Positions 1 through 8,727 of a stretch of 64,000 nt of DNA are shown here, in pieces. This DNA comes from Deltaproteobacteria bacterium (lineage in GTDB: Bacteria; Myxococcota_C; UBA6777): the NCBI GenBank assembly GCA_002731275.1, contig PCBK01000051.1:1-64000 (forward strand), written 5' to 3'. Under the pieces are notes generated by a model. It had not been told where the DNA came from. It saw only the letters and a list, made by a program, of their open reading frames with translations, and searched no databases. The translations under genes and the position numbers were made by a program. The first letter of the stretch is position 1, and each line of letters begins with the position of its first letter.

Positions 1-249
1 TTTTTCGGACTCAAAGGCTTTGTCAGCCATTTTGAGTGCTTTCTCCCACTTGACCATTTCACCAAGGGCGAGGGCTTCTCGGGCCATTTCGAGGTATTTA
101 CTCGTTTGCCACTGTTGTTGTGCGAAGCCACTTTGGGGAATGAGTAGCGCGATGAGAACGATGAACACAAAGCAACAGCGCAACATTTGATGGGGCAGGC
201 GGCGGGGGCTTGTATGGATGTTGGAGATGTCGTGGAAGAGTGCTGGCAT
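1..249 (-). CDS. Secreted protein, N-terminal part (cut by window edge)
   Basis: The frame is open from an ATG at 249 to the window edge, giving the first 83 residues. A GGAG lies 6 bases upstream of the ATG. Residues 22-45 form a hydrophobic stretch followed by a plausible Sec cleavage site near GFA-QQQ. The rest is a helix-forming segment (YLEMAREALALGEMVKWEKAL), which looks like the start of a TPR helix pair. I infer an exported helical-repeat protein; the function is unknown because the C-terminus lies outside. It is divergent from the large gene at 616. Confidence 0.6.
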   Translation of the reverse strand, partial: MPALFHDISNIHTSPRRLPHQMLRCCFVFIVLIALLIPQSGFAQQQWQTSKYLEMAREALALGEMVKWEKALKMADKAFESEK

Positions 250-615
250 TTTAGCTCCGTATGACCTGGAGGACATGACCTCTGTTGATGACAATGTTGT
301 GTTTTGCTGTGGATGGCAAACTGCACAAGATGTATAGCAATTGAGATAAAGTTGTCAATCTATCTGACGTTTATGTCACCCGAGAAATTGCAGATCGTCT
401 TTAAAAAGTAGAAATCTTCTGTGTTTTTCCTTGCTCTTTGTGAGATGTGTCGTGAATTTCGCAAAGACACATACAGTCTATATGCAATGAGCAGTTGACA
501 GAAAAGTGACAAAGATGTTTTGCTGATGGGAAGAAAGAGGCGCTGTATGCGTGCATGGGATATGTGCGGATGATGGTAGTCGCCTGGTCAGGCTGCCCGA
601 AGGAGGTTTACTTTG
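250..615. other. Intergenic region between divergent genes
   Basis: This stretch of 366 bases separates two divergently transcribed secreted-protein genes, so it must carry both promoters. A TTGACA lies at 495-500 on the + strand, but no good -10 sits at the right spacing. A perfect AGGAGG at 601-606 serves the gene to the right. I see no RNA gene, repeat or small ORF that I would support. Confidence 0.5.
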
Positions 616-3600
616 GTGAGTAAAATAAGCCCGCAATGCTTGTTGATGGCTGTGCTGTTATGTGTCTTGGTTCTTCCTGTTCATCGGAGCGCTGCGGAGG
701 ACTGGCAGTTAAAACGCACTGATCGGAATCAGATCGTCACGACACGCTTGATGAAGATGCTCAAAAGCAAGCCCTTCTCTGAATATGCCTTGCAAAAACT
801 ATTGAAACTGCACAAGGCTAGAGCAAATCGAGCTTATATCATCCGGACATACCGAAAAACGATTCAGCGCCATCCCGGTCGGTTGGGGGCCAAGGTTGTG
901 CTCGCGCGTATCTTATCGCGAGAACGAAAGTGGTCTGGAGCGCTGCGTTTGTTTCAAGAGGTCAATAAAAAACGCACAGGTTGGCTTCCTGCGTTGTTGG
1001 GGGAAGCAAAGTGCTGGAGAGGCCTTAAAAAGTACGATGAGGCAGGTAAAATATATGGTCGTTTGTTACCTTCCTTGAAAGGGAAACGACGACGGCAGGT
1101 TCTGCGACTCTCTTTTCAGGCATATCTCCTCGACGGAAACACCGCTGAGATGAAAAAAGTCCTCAAGAAGATACGCAAGGGAGGATTTTCGACAAGCGCG
1201 AAGGTCGCGATGGGAAAAATGCTGTTACACCGACAGTTTGTCGAAGAGGCGAGACCCCTTTTTCGCAGCTTGTTTAGACGAGTTGGACAAAAAAAGCGGG
1301 TTAATCTTCTGTTGACATTGAGCCGGGCTGAGCTACGTGCTGGAAATAAAAAGCAGGCGTTACGCTGGAGTGAGCGGGCCTACAAAGAAAATGTTCGCAA
1401 AAAATGGTTGCGCCGTGAGGTCTTCTCACAATTGATCGAGGTCCATCGATCGTTAAAGAAACTCCCACAGCTACTCAAACGGTTGAAGCGAAAGTGGAAG
1501 CGCTCTTCTACGTACCAACAGGTCTTTTTACTTGGACAATTGCACCATGAGTTGAAACAGTTCTCCAAAGCAAAGAGCATGTACGAACGGGCGCTCAAAA
1601 TGAAACCTTCCGCGAGAGAGCCTCGACTTCGCTTGATCGCGTGGTACTTCCAAAAGCGCCAGGACGCGAAGGCCCGCAAACACATCAAAATGCTGATTCG
1701 CTTCAAGAATGCAGAACCTCGCCACTATATCCAACTCGCACGATTTTTATTCAAGAGCTCTTTGCGTCCCTCCCTCATTCGCTGGAAACCTTCTTGGGCT
1801 CGGATTTATGCGCCTGATGGTACCTACGTTCGGCAGCACGCCCAAAACAGCGAAAACCCCAAAGTCCAAGCCAACGTTTTTTGTCGTGGAAAGCGCGATA
1901 ATTGGGACGATTGTAGAGAAAAGAAGTGGCGATTTTGGGAGAAGTACGAGGCCAACAAACAACGCTGGCAGATGGTCAAGGAAGCCAAACAACTTCTCAC
2001 CACATGTATGAAACGTTTCCCCAAACACTGGGATGCACTCCAACAAATCGAAGAACTACTCGATCGCTATGGGTTTCGCAAAGAGTCCGACATCGCTTGC
2101 AAGCGTTTGATCCGCGCGACGGATGATGAAACGCGCCAACTGATCAAGGTCCTGGAGCTGTTGCGTCGGCGGGGGCGTGATGGTGAACTCATGCTCCTGT
2201 TTCGTCGGGTGATGCGACCTCGTCGGATTGCACCCAAGCGAGCTGAGCTGCTCGCGGACTTCATATACCGCACGATGAACCAGAGCAGTTACCACCAAGA
2301 TTCCGGCTTTGACTCTCCAAAGAGTCGAACACGTAAGCGACGAAAAGCCTGCAAAATGATCAAAGGATTTTTACGTGGTGTTGTGCGCTCTCTGCGCTCC
2401 CGGGATCTTCAAAAGCGCCCATTTATGGTGGCTAAGCTAGGGGCGATGTTCTTGACCTGTCGTGGTCGATCCAGCAAAACGAAGCGGTATTTTCTCCAAG
2501 CAGTGAAAAAGATCTCCCCTTCGAATGAAGGCCTCGAACGACTCCTCGAAGTGTCTATGAGATATCGCTTTAAGATGGGACTCAAACGAATCTTCCGTCG
2601 CCTCGAACAGCGACGAAAGATGGATATCCTGTTGTCCTACCTGAAGTTTCAAATGGATGATGGCTTTTTTGCGCACACGAAGATCGTGATGGGGTTGTTG
2701 CGGACACGCTCCAAGGAGCAAGCGAAGGTTGCTTCTAAGGCGATTGAGATCCTCTGTCGACAGCGAGGTAGCTGCCTCGACGTCGAGCGCACTTTGGCTC
2801 GTCTGGTACGTAATCGCCGGGCGCCTCATGGACCCCTGCTTCGTGCAATGCACGCCATCTCCACACATCATTTGTTTGCCAAACAGCGCATCCGATGGGT
2901 CAAAACATTAGGGGCGAGATACAAGCGAAAACCAGACGCCTTGCTCGAATTGATCGCGAAAAACAAGGTCTTTTTGGATCCCACATTGCCCTTGAATATT
3001 GCCCAAAAGTTGCAGTCGTATCACCGCAGCTTGCTGGTCTTGGCGATCAAAAAACGAAGGAAGGAGCCCAAACATGCGAAAATGTGGGACGCTTCCATTG
3101 CGTTTCATCTGCGCGAGCTCGCAGAGAACGATTCATCTGAACAGAAGCGCTTTTTAACGGGACTTGAGCAGGCGAAGAGACGTCTCCCCAATGTCTATCG
3201 CATTGTACTCAAACAATATTTACAAGTTGATCGCTTTCAACAAAGAGGTGTCCGTCTGTTGCGTTCTTGGTTGATGAAGCGTCGCGCGCTCGCTGATCTC
3301 CAATTGCTCGATTGGTTACCTTCTGACGCACAGCTCGTTCACGAGCGCTGGTTGGCGAAAGTCACGAAGAAGCTTCGTCGTCCCAAAGAGCTCCAATGGA
3401 TGGCTGATTTTGCACACAAGCGTGGGTACATTCAGAATGAGAGAGTGGCACTTGAGCGTTTGTTAAAGCGCAAACCCGAGCAAGCAACGATCAAGCGCCT
3501 CGCGGTGATCCTCGATCAGCTTCCTGGGCAGCAAAAGAAAGCCGACGCTCTCTGGTTTCGCTGGCTAAAAGAGCACCCCGAGCAGTATTCTCTCTCCCAA

Positions 3601-5181
3601 CTCAGAACATTTTCGCGCTCATGTTGCCAGGAAAACAACGAACGCCAGATGGCAGGGCGGTTGTTGTGGATGGGTTTTCGTAAACACGGTAGCCAGTCTA
3701 TGGGGAAAATTTTCCAACGTATCGTGTCTCGCTTGAGTTCGTATCAGCAACGTGCGCTGGCCACACGTTTAATGCGTCATGGAAAACTGTCAAAGACATT
3801 CCACGAGACACTCGCAGCGACATCTTACCAACACGGTCTCGTCAAGATCGCGATTCAGCTTTACACAAAATTGCTCGAACGTGGTGGACGCAAGTCATTT
3901 TACCGCAAACGTCTTGGTTTGCTCTACGATCATCACCACGAGTATGACAAGGCTAGCAAACATTGGGCCTCCTTCTTGGGCGGAAAGTCACGCACTGCGC
4001 GCGCTTCTTTCTTTGCGAAAGAGGCACGAGCGTCACTGTCCAGAAAAGAGAAGTGGTTGGCGATGGTGTTGTGGTACCGTTCCTTGAGCGCAAAAGGGCA
4101 ACGTAGCAGTAAGAGCGATGTCCGTCGCCAGCTCTCCGCTGGAAAAGATGAGTTGGCTTGGGCACATTGGATGCGGTCACAAGGCGGAAAAGCCAGAAAG
4201 TGTCTCGCACGATCTTCGACTCGGCATCCCGCAAGTGTTGCTGCACCTTCGACACTTTGGTCTATCCAAGTGTCTTACCAGGGGCCGCTGTTTTTCTTCC
4301 GGAGATGTGATTGGTCGTTATCAAAACATGCTGAAACGCACATGCTTCCGCTTTTGCTGAAGTATCTCAAGGGGAACAAAGATGTACAGCTTGCGCTTGT
4401 TGGTGCTGCTGATAAAAGCGAGGAGCCCGATGCCAACTTCCTCGCAAAACAGCGCGCAGAGCGTCTGCGTGCGTGGCTGATCAAGCGGGGAGTCAATGGA
4501 GGACGTTTACGTGTGCGGCAAAATCGAGCGCGACTTTGTCGCGGTGGGAAAGGCAAAAACATCGCAGGTAAGCGATATCTTTGTCGTTCTTTTCAACGAC
4601 AGCTCGCGATCGGTCCACGCAAGATCACCCAAGAACAGTTTGTCTCTTCGGACTCTGACAATGATGGGGTTGTCGATCTTCTCGATCAGTGTCCGCTACG
4701 TGCAGGGGCAAAGAGTTCTTCTTCAGAACATTCTGAGCGTTTAGGGTGTCCATACCGCACGCAGCCCCTACAGATCCGGGAGGTCTTTGATCGCTTCTTG
4801 AAACTGGAAGAGAAAATCCACTTCGCGCTGCACAGTCACACGATCTTGCCACAGAGCAAGCCGCTGCTCTCGCAGATCGCAGCGCTTGTTCGTATCGCGC
4901 CTCAGCTCGGCAAATTACGTGTGTGGATTGCGTCGACACTGTACCACCCTGATCCATCCTTTTTCCATCGTTTCAAGATGCGTTATCGCAAACGATATCG
5001 CTCCAAGCAATCCGTCCTGCGACAAATCGCTCGCAAGGACGCAACCCGTATTGTGGAGTTTTTGCTTGGATTGAAGGTTCCCAAAGCACGCGTCGATTTC
5101 CAACTGGAGAAGACACCTTTCCGTTTACAGCGTGTCGGGCTGTCAAGACCCCTTCGCGTTCGTCTACGTTTCTCTCGCTAA
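616..5181 (+). CDS. Large secreted TPR-like protein with two OmpA-like domains
   Basis: The GTG at 616 follows AGGAGG by 9 bases; a TTG at 613 in the same frame is also possible. The 1521-residue product begins with a signal peptide (hydrophobic LLMAVLLCVLVLP, then SAA-EDW). Most of the length is degenerate TPR-type helix pairs (for example residues 95-360 and 1090-1190). Two OmpA-like segments follow: about 1230-1320 (QLALVGAADKSEEP... AERLRAWLIKRGV) and about 1390-1500. Between them is a thrombospondin type 3 calcium motif (DSDNDGVVDLLDQCP, about 1345). OmpA-like domains bind peptidoglycan, so I infer a periplasmic or cell-wall scaffold. The protein is unusually rich in Arg and Lys for an exported protein. 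The key OmpA NxxLSxxRA motif is only partly kept, so peptidoglycan binding is uncertain. The precise role is unknown. Confidence 0.75.
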   Translation: MSKISPQCLLMAVLLCVLVLPVHRSAAEDWQLKRTDRNQIVTTRLMKMLKSKPFSEYALQKLLKLHKARANRAYIIRTYRKTIQRHPGRLGAKVVLARILSRERKWSGALRLFQEVNKKRTGWLPALLGEAKCWRGLKKYDEAGKIYGRLLPSLKGKRRRQVLRLSFQAYLLDGNTAEMKKVLKKIRKGGFSTSAKVAMGKMLLHRQFVEEARPLFRSLFRRVGQKKRVNLLLTLSRAELRAGNKKQALRWSERAYKENVRKKWLRREVFSQLIEVHRSLKKLPQLLKRLKRKWKRSSTYQQVFLLGQLHHELKQFSKAKSMYERALKMKPSAREPRLRLIAWYFQKRQDAKARKHIKMLIRFKNAEPRHYIQLARFLFKSSLRPSLIRWKPSWARIYAPDGTYVRQHAQNSENPKVQANVFCRGKRDNWDDCREKKWRFWEKYEANKQRWQMVKEAKQLLTTCMKRFPKHWDALQQIEELLDRYGFRKESDIACKRLIRATDDETRQLIKVLELLRRRGRDGELMLLFRRVMRPRRIAPKRAELLADFIYRTMNQSSYHQDSGFDSPKSRTRKRRKACKMIKGFLRGVVRSLRSRDLQKRPFMVAKLGAMFLTCRGRSSKTKRYFLQAVKKISPSNEGLERLLEVSMRYRFKMGLKRIFRRLEQRRKMDILLSYLKFQMDDGFFAHTKIVMGLLRTRSKEQAKVASKAIEILCRQRGSCLDVERTLARLVRNRRAPHGPLLRAMHAISTHHLFAKQRIRWVKTLGARYKRKPDALLELIAKNKVFLDPTLPLNIAQKLQSYHRSLLVLAIKKRRKEPKHAKMWDASIAFHLRELAENDSSEQKRFLTGLEQAKRRLPNVYRIVLKQYLQVDRFQQRGVRLLRSWLMKRRALADLQLLDWLPSDAQLVHERWLAKVTKKLRRPKELQWMADFAHKRGYIQNERVALERLLKRKPEQATIKRLAVILDQLPGQQKKADALWFRWLKEHPEQYSLSQLRTFSRSCCQENNERQMAGRLLWMGFRKHGSQSMGKIFQRIVSRLSSYQQRALATRLMRHGKLSKTFHETLAATSYQHGLVKIAIQLYTKLLERGGRKSFYRKRLGLLYDHHHEYDKASKHWASFLGGKSRTARASFFAKEARASLSRKEKWLAMVLWYRSLSAKGQRSSKSDVRRQLSAGKDELAWAHWMRSQGGKARKCLARSSTRHPASVAAPSTLWSIQVSYQGPLFFFRRCDWSLSKHAETHMLPLLLKYLKGNKDVQLALVGAADKSEEPDANFLAKQRAERLRAWLIKRGVNGGRLRVRQNRARLCRGGKGKNIAGKRYLCRSFQRQLAIGPRKITQEQFVSSDSDNDGVVDLLDQCPLRAGAKSSSSEHSERLGCPYRTQPLQIREVFDRFLKLEEKIHFALHSHTILPQSKPLLSQIAALVRIAPQLGKLRVWIASTLYHPDPSFFHRFKMRYRKRYRSKQSVLRQIARKDATRIVEFLLGLKVPKARVDFQLEKTPFRLQRVGLSRPLRVRLRFSR

Positions 5182-5209
5182 TGTCGCTCATAGGGTAAAT
5201 AGAATCAAA

Positions 5210-5590
5210 ATGCAAAGAAAAACAGAGCAACGCGCCGTCCTGAAGAAAGTCCTCAAAGAAGCCGATCGTCCTCTCAGTGTCCAAGAGATTTTTGAAGGGG
5301 CGCAAAGTGAGCTGCCAAAGATCGGTCTCGCAACCGTCTACAGAAATATCAAAGCGCTCGTGGAACATGAGTGGTTGACGGTCGTTGATCTTCCCGGAGA
5401 ATCAAGTCGTTATGAAGTCGCTGGGAAGGAACATCATCATCACTTTCACTGCAAAACTTGTGACAGAGTCTTTGAGATAGAAGGATGTGTTGGAGGTTCG
5501 ATCGCAGATCTGACTCCTAAGGGATTTTCTTTAGAGTTTCATGAGATTATTCTGTACGGTCGTTGTGATGAGTGTGCCGAAAGCGCCTGA
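5210..5590 (+). CDS. Fur-family metal-responsive transcriptional regulator
   Basis: A 126-residue protein with the complete Fur fold. A winged helix occupies residues 1-70 (KTEQRAVLKKVLKEADRPLSVQEIF ... GLATVYRNIKALVE), with the typical recognition segment GLATVYRNI. The dimerisation domain carries the His cluster HHHHFHC and two Cys pairs (CKTC and CDEC) that form a structural zinc site. The frame is open further upstream, but the ATG at 5210 is chosen because the longer version would overlap the end of the preceding gene by 50 bases and adds non-Fur sequence. It could be Fur, PerR or Zur type; the sequence does not decide. Strong Fur-like operators occur nearby at 8302-8338 and 8390-8405, which makes an iron or peroxide sensor plausible. 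Confidence 0.9.
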   Translation: MQRKTEQRAVLKKVLKEADRPLSVQEIFEGAQSELPKIGLATVYRNIKALVEHEWLTVVDLPGESSRYEVAGKEHHHHFHCKTCDRVFEIEGCVGGSIADLTPKGFSLEFHEIILYGRCDECAESA

Positions 5591-5621
5591 CTTCCCCCTC
5601 TTTGGCGCCTGACTGTTCTGG

Positions 5622-8150
5622 TCACTCCAATCCTGGCGCTTTGAATCCGTTTCCATCGATGTCGAGATACAGTGGGTTGGTCATTGAGATCGGCTTGCGT
5701 CCTGGGTAGACAGGCTCCATTCCCTTACTGTCATCGCCCGCCATGAACACATACCATGTGTCTTTTGTCGGCGTAAAGGTAAACGCTTGCTTCAAGCGTG
5801 AGCGTTCTTTGCTTTCGCTGACATCGACTTTTTGAAGAAGTTTTCCGTTTGCATAGATCTTGAGGTAGGAGACGGAGATCCAGGATGGGGCCTGAAGTTC
5901 GATGGTGACTTCCAAGCTCTTTGCGTTGATCGTGGCACCGAGTGGGGCGTTGTTTTTTGTGGTCACTTTGATGTATGGACCAGCGTAGACCATCGCGTTG
6001 CCGGCTTTGAGTTGTTTGATCACTTCTTCTGTGGAGAGTTTATCGCCTGCGCGTTCCTTCGAGCCGATAAGTGTGCGGGGGATACCAGGGCGGCTCCCGT
6101 CGGAGTGGGAGTCGCTGTTTCCGACGGCGGTCTTCATGTATCCTTGGTTGAGCAAGCTAAACCAGTCCTGAAGGACCGTATTGAGGAAGGTGTCTCTGCC
6201 CGAGCCGTTGTAAAGCTCGATCGCATCCCAGTTACCATCAAAGGTGTTGGCTTTGAGCGCTTTGACACCCTTGGTCGCGTCGTAGTCGATGTGGTTGAGA
6301 TATCCTTGCCCTTTGTCTCTTGGGTGGTTGAGTTGGATGATTTGTGCTTGGTAATTGTCACGTAAGAGTTTCCAAATCGCGGGGCCGAGGAGTGAACCTG
6401 TATATTCGTTGTCCTGGTACGTCGCCCATGGGATCGCAAAGTAGAGTGGCGCGTCTGTGGGTTTTTGGATGGGATATGCGTTGGTATGGAAGGGGAGAGG
6501 AGAGACCTCTTCGCCTGCGACTGTTTTGATGTAGGGTGTGAGCTTGAGGGAACGCACCAACGGCATGTAATCGTATGAAGTGTCGTGATCGCTAGAGGCT
6601 GCAAATTGGAGGCCTTCTGCGACGAGCGCCCCAACCCTTTGTTGAAGGGGGAGGTCACTGTCCGCGCTTGGGCTCGCGTGTAGGTGCATGTCTCCACCTA
6701 CATATCCAATAGGTTCGATTGAATGGACAAGTTCGACATCTTGTGTTTTTTTGTCCCCAGCCTTGAGTGTGATATCAACCTGAACATATTCGTACTCTAA
6801 TCCCCTGGAAATGGTAGCTTTGTACGTTCCTGGTTTGAGTGGGATGAGTTGGTTCTGTTCGATCACATTGACGCGCAACGTTTGGGGGCCTTGCAGCTCA
6901 AGTCTCACGGGGACAAATCCCTTTTTTGTACCATCCGCGGCTGTCTCCGTGATGTTGAATTGGACGCTGGAAGCAGGAGCAAAGTCCAACTTGATCGAAT
7001 CAGAGGGGCCATCTTTGTAAGTCAGATCATCGTGACCTGGTGCCTGTACCTTGAGCGTATATGTTCCGGCTGGTGCCTGAAGCGAGAAGACACCTTTGAT
7101 ATCCGAATATGCGTGGTTGATGGCTTTTCCTTTATCATCGAGTAGCTGGAGCTCAGCTCTTGTATTGGCTTGTAATCCTGTGATCTGTCCAGCCCACGTT
7201 TTGAGAGCTGTTTCGTTCTTTTGTGCTTTGTACATCGTGAGGACTTCATCGAGACTCCCACGGCCGACGTAAAGGTAACGTGTGTATTGGACTTCTGCAT
7301 CTGCATCGTCGCCAGTTTTGCCGAGCACTGGGATGATTGCGTCCTGCTGAAGAAGGATGGAGAGCGAGTTAGAGGTGTCTTTGTGTGTGAGCAGGTAGGA
7401 GACGTTTTTGCCAACACCTGCGATCCAAGGGACCTGTTTTCCGACAGAAGAGCCGACATCCCACCCGGCGATAGGAGAGAAGAAGCGCGTTTGGCTACCC
7501 AGCATGACACCATCGCACATACGAATGGGTTTGATCCTGCCGTCACCCACTTTTGTCGTAATCTCCAGTCTTTTGGCGTCAGGTTTGAGGATGTAATCGA
7601 TGTGGATGGGGACATCAATTTTTTTGGAGGTGATCGCCATATCGAGAATTGGGACTCCTACATCGATCGCTGTGACGCGGATGTGTGCGTCTTTGTCCAC
7701 ACCCCCCGCGGAGATCACCTCTATCTTGGTGGCCTTGATCACCCGCAGCCCTGTGTAGACAAACAGAGAGGTTAACTCTTCAAGTTGATCCGATGAGGCG
7801 ATGCCTTTGTCATCCACTGGTGAGGCATCGATCAGTTGACCTTGACTCCCTGTCCACGTCCGCGAAGGAGTGACCTTGTGGAGCGCGAAAGCCACGTATT
7901 TATTGTAGAGCTTCCAATCGCCAACTTGATTGAGCGCGAGAGGGCCCTTGATCATGTCTTCTGCTTTGGTCATTTGGCCGGCGCGGGTCTCTTTGGCTTC
8001 GAGGGGCTCTGAAAGTGAGCGGAGTTTGGTCGTCTCTGTAGGGACCTCCTGTCCTCCACCATCATTTTTTGTGGGTCCTGTTGACGGGCATCCTTGAAGC
8101 ACACCCAAAATGACTAAACATACGATTCCAATCGTCCATGCTGCTCTCAT
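5622..8150 (-). CDS. CehA/McbA-family (PHP-like) metallohydrolase lipoprotein
   Basis: An 842-residue lipoprotein. The signal peptide ends in the lipobox LQGC at Cys21, followed by a polar linker. The middle (about 320-390) contains a carboxypeptidase-regulatory-like beta domain (ANTRAELQLLDDKGKAI ... APAGTYTLKVQAPG). From about residue 480 a PHP-like metal-dependent hydrolase domain begins with GGDMHLHASPSADSD, then SSDHD, then GNSDSH near 678. The HxH, DHD and DSH motifs are the metal ligands of the CehA/McbA family. Known members hydrolyse carbamate or phosphoester bonds, but many lipoprotein members have no assigned substrate. GGAG lies 6 bases before the ATG. It converges on the Fur gene and is transcribed away from the Fur-like operators at 8302, 150 bases upstream of its start, so it could also be under their control. 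Confidence 0.8.
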   Translation of the reverse strand: MRAAWTIGIVCLVILGVLQGCPSTGPTKNDGGGQEVPTETTKLRSLSEPLEAKETRAGQMTKAEDMIKGPLALNQVGDWKLYNKYVAFALHKVTPSRTWTGSQGQLIDASPVDDKGIASSDQLEELTSLFVYTGLRVIKATKIEVISAGGVDKDAHIRVTAIDVGVPILDMAITSKKIDVPIHIDYILKPDAKRLEITTKVGDGRIKPIRMCDGVMLGSQTRFFSPIAGWDVGSSVGKQVPWIAGVGKNVSYLLTHKDTSNSLSILLQQDAIIPVLGKTGDDADAEVQYTRYLYVGRGSLDEVLTMYKAQKNETALKTWAGQITGLQANTRAELQLLDDKGKAINHAYSDIKGVFSLQAPAGTYTLKVQAPGHDDLTYKDGPSDSIKLDFAPASSVQFNITETAADGTKKGFVPVRLELQGPQTLRVNVIEQNQLIPLKPGTYKATISRGLEYEYVQVDITLKAGDKKTQDVELVHSIEPIGYVGGDMHLHASPSADSDLPLQQRVGALVAEGLQFAASSDHDTSYDYMPLVRSLKLTPYIKTVAGEEVSPLPFHTNAYPIQKPTDAPLYFAIPWATYQDNEYTGSLLGPAIWKLLRDNYQAQIIQLNHPRDKGQGYLNHIDYDATKGVKALKANTFDGNWDAIELYNGSGRDTFLNTVLQDWFSLLNQGYMKTAVGNSDSHSDGSRPGIPRTLIGSKERAGDKLSTEEVIKQLKAGNAMVYAGPYIKVTTKNNAPLGATINAKSLEVTIELQAPSWISVSYLKIYANGKLLQKVDVSESKERSRLKQAFTFTPTKDTWYVFMAGDDSKGMEPVYPGRKPISMTNPLYLDIDGNGFKAPGLE

Positions 8151-8301
8151 ATCAACTCCATGCTTGACTTGTTTCGATGGGAACTTTCCCCATCACTATA
8201 CTGTGCCACAGTCAGCCGTAGGAGGAAACCCCCTTTCCTGAACTCTAAAGGAGTCCATTTGGGGAGCAGAAAAATGAATGTTTTCCAATTGTTGAGGGGG
8301 T

Positions 8302-8338
8302 ATTCTCAATAATGAGAACGATTCTCATTATTGAGAAT
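8302..8338. promoter_or_regulatory. Fur-box-like perfect inverted repeat
   Basis: Two 17-base arms, ATTCTCAATAATGAGAA and its exact complement, are separated by CGA. The core TGAGAACGATTCTCA closely resembles the 7-1-7 Fur box (TGATAATNATTATCA). The right arm contains TTGAGA (8331-8336), a 5/6 match to a -35 box. An extended -10 (TGTGATAAT, hexamer 8356-8361) lies 19 bases further on, so the repeat overlaps a rightward promoter. A second palindrome follows at 8390. A Fur-family gene lies 3 kb away. The repressor identity is inferred. Confidence 0.75.
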
Positions 8339-8389
8339 CTGCTCTATATGCTTGTGATAATAGAGAAAAAATGATCGTCTATGTGAGGG

Positions 8390-8405
8390 TTCTCAAATTT
8401 GAGAA
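8390..8405. promoter_or_regulatory. Second Fur-like palindrome
   Basis: TTCTCAAATTTGAGAA is a perfect 16-base palindrome that uses the same half-site (TTCTCA/TGAGAA) as the repeat at 8302-8338. It lies about 22-37 bases downstream of the proposed start at 8368, a position from which a repressor would block elongation or co-operate with the upstream site. Confidence 0.6.
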
Positions 8406-8671
8406 TGGAAGAGAGGGAGTGGGGAGAGCTGTTTTTTTGGGTTTGTTAATGAATAATCAACATTTGTATCTCTTTGTCAGTGTTGGCCTTAAAATTGCTT
8501 GAGGAAAACTCGCAATCTGGGAAGGTTGATGAAGTGACCCCACCCGGTCGGTACGCCTTCTTCAATGAGGGGTGAGTTTTCTGCGCCGAAGAAATTCTCG
8601 TTCGTGTCATGTACACGCCCAGATTGAAAGCTTTCAGTTCTTTTGCGTTAGGCAAAATGCAAATATACATT

Positions 8672-8703
8672 AAAAAGGAGCAACATTTGTTGCTCCTTTT
8701 TTT
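8672..8703. terminator. Bidirectional rho-independent terminator
   Basis: The stem AAGGAGCAAC/GTTGCTCCTT has loop ATTT. It is extended by A/T pairs and followed by about nine T on the + strand. On the minus strand five T follow, so it can also end the gene at 8728-10479, whose stop codon is about 25 bases away. Confidence 0.85.
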
Positions 8704-8727
8704 TTGGGGGGTGGGGGGAGAAGCGAC

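Larger units (their letters stand above)
8368..8703 (+). ncRNA. Candidate iron-regulated structured RNA
   Basis: No convincing ORF occupies this interval. A rightward promoter-like pair (TTGAGA 8331-8336, GATAAT 8356-8361) sits under the Fur-like operator, giving a start near 8368. A strong terminator ends at 8703. The body can fold. An outer stem pairs CAATCTGGG (8513-8521) with CCCAGATTG (8618-8626). Immediately next to it is the hairpin CGTGT/ACACG (8603-8607 with 8613-8617). An inner stem pairs ACCCC (8537-8541) with GGGGT (8569-8573). A later hairpin pairs TTTTGC with GCAAAA (8641-8657). It matches none of tmRNA, RNase P, SRP or 6S as I know them. The strand is chosen from the longer T-run; a leftward transcript remains possible. 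Confidence 0.4.

Noticed and set aside
311-324. GG-N10-GC on the + strand before the large TPR gene
   Set aside because: Only GG/GC and TGCA fit; such matches are frequent by chance, and no enhancer-like repeat is near.
5132-5209. Longer Fur-family start overlapping the previous gene
   Set aside because: The extra residues are unrelated to Fur and lie in the coding end of another gene; ATG 5210 gives the usual family length.
8446-8670. 74-codon open frame on the minus strand
   Set aside because: It has no ribosome site, its composition is not protein-like, and it covers the foldable RNA region with the terminator at one end.
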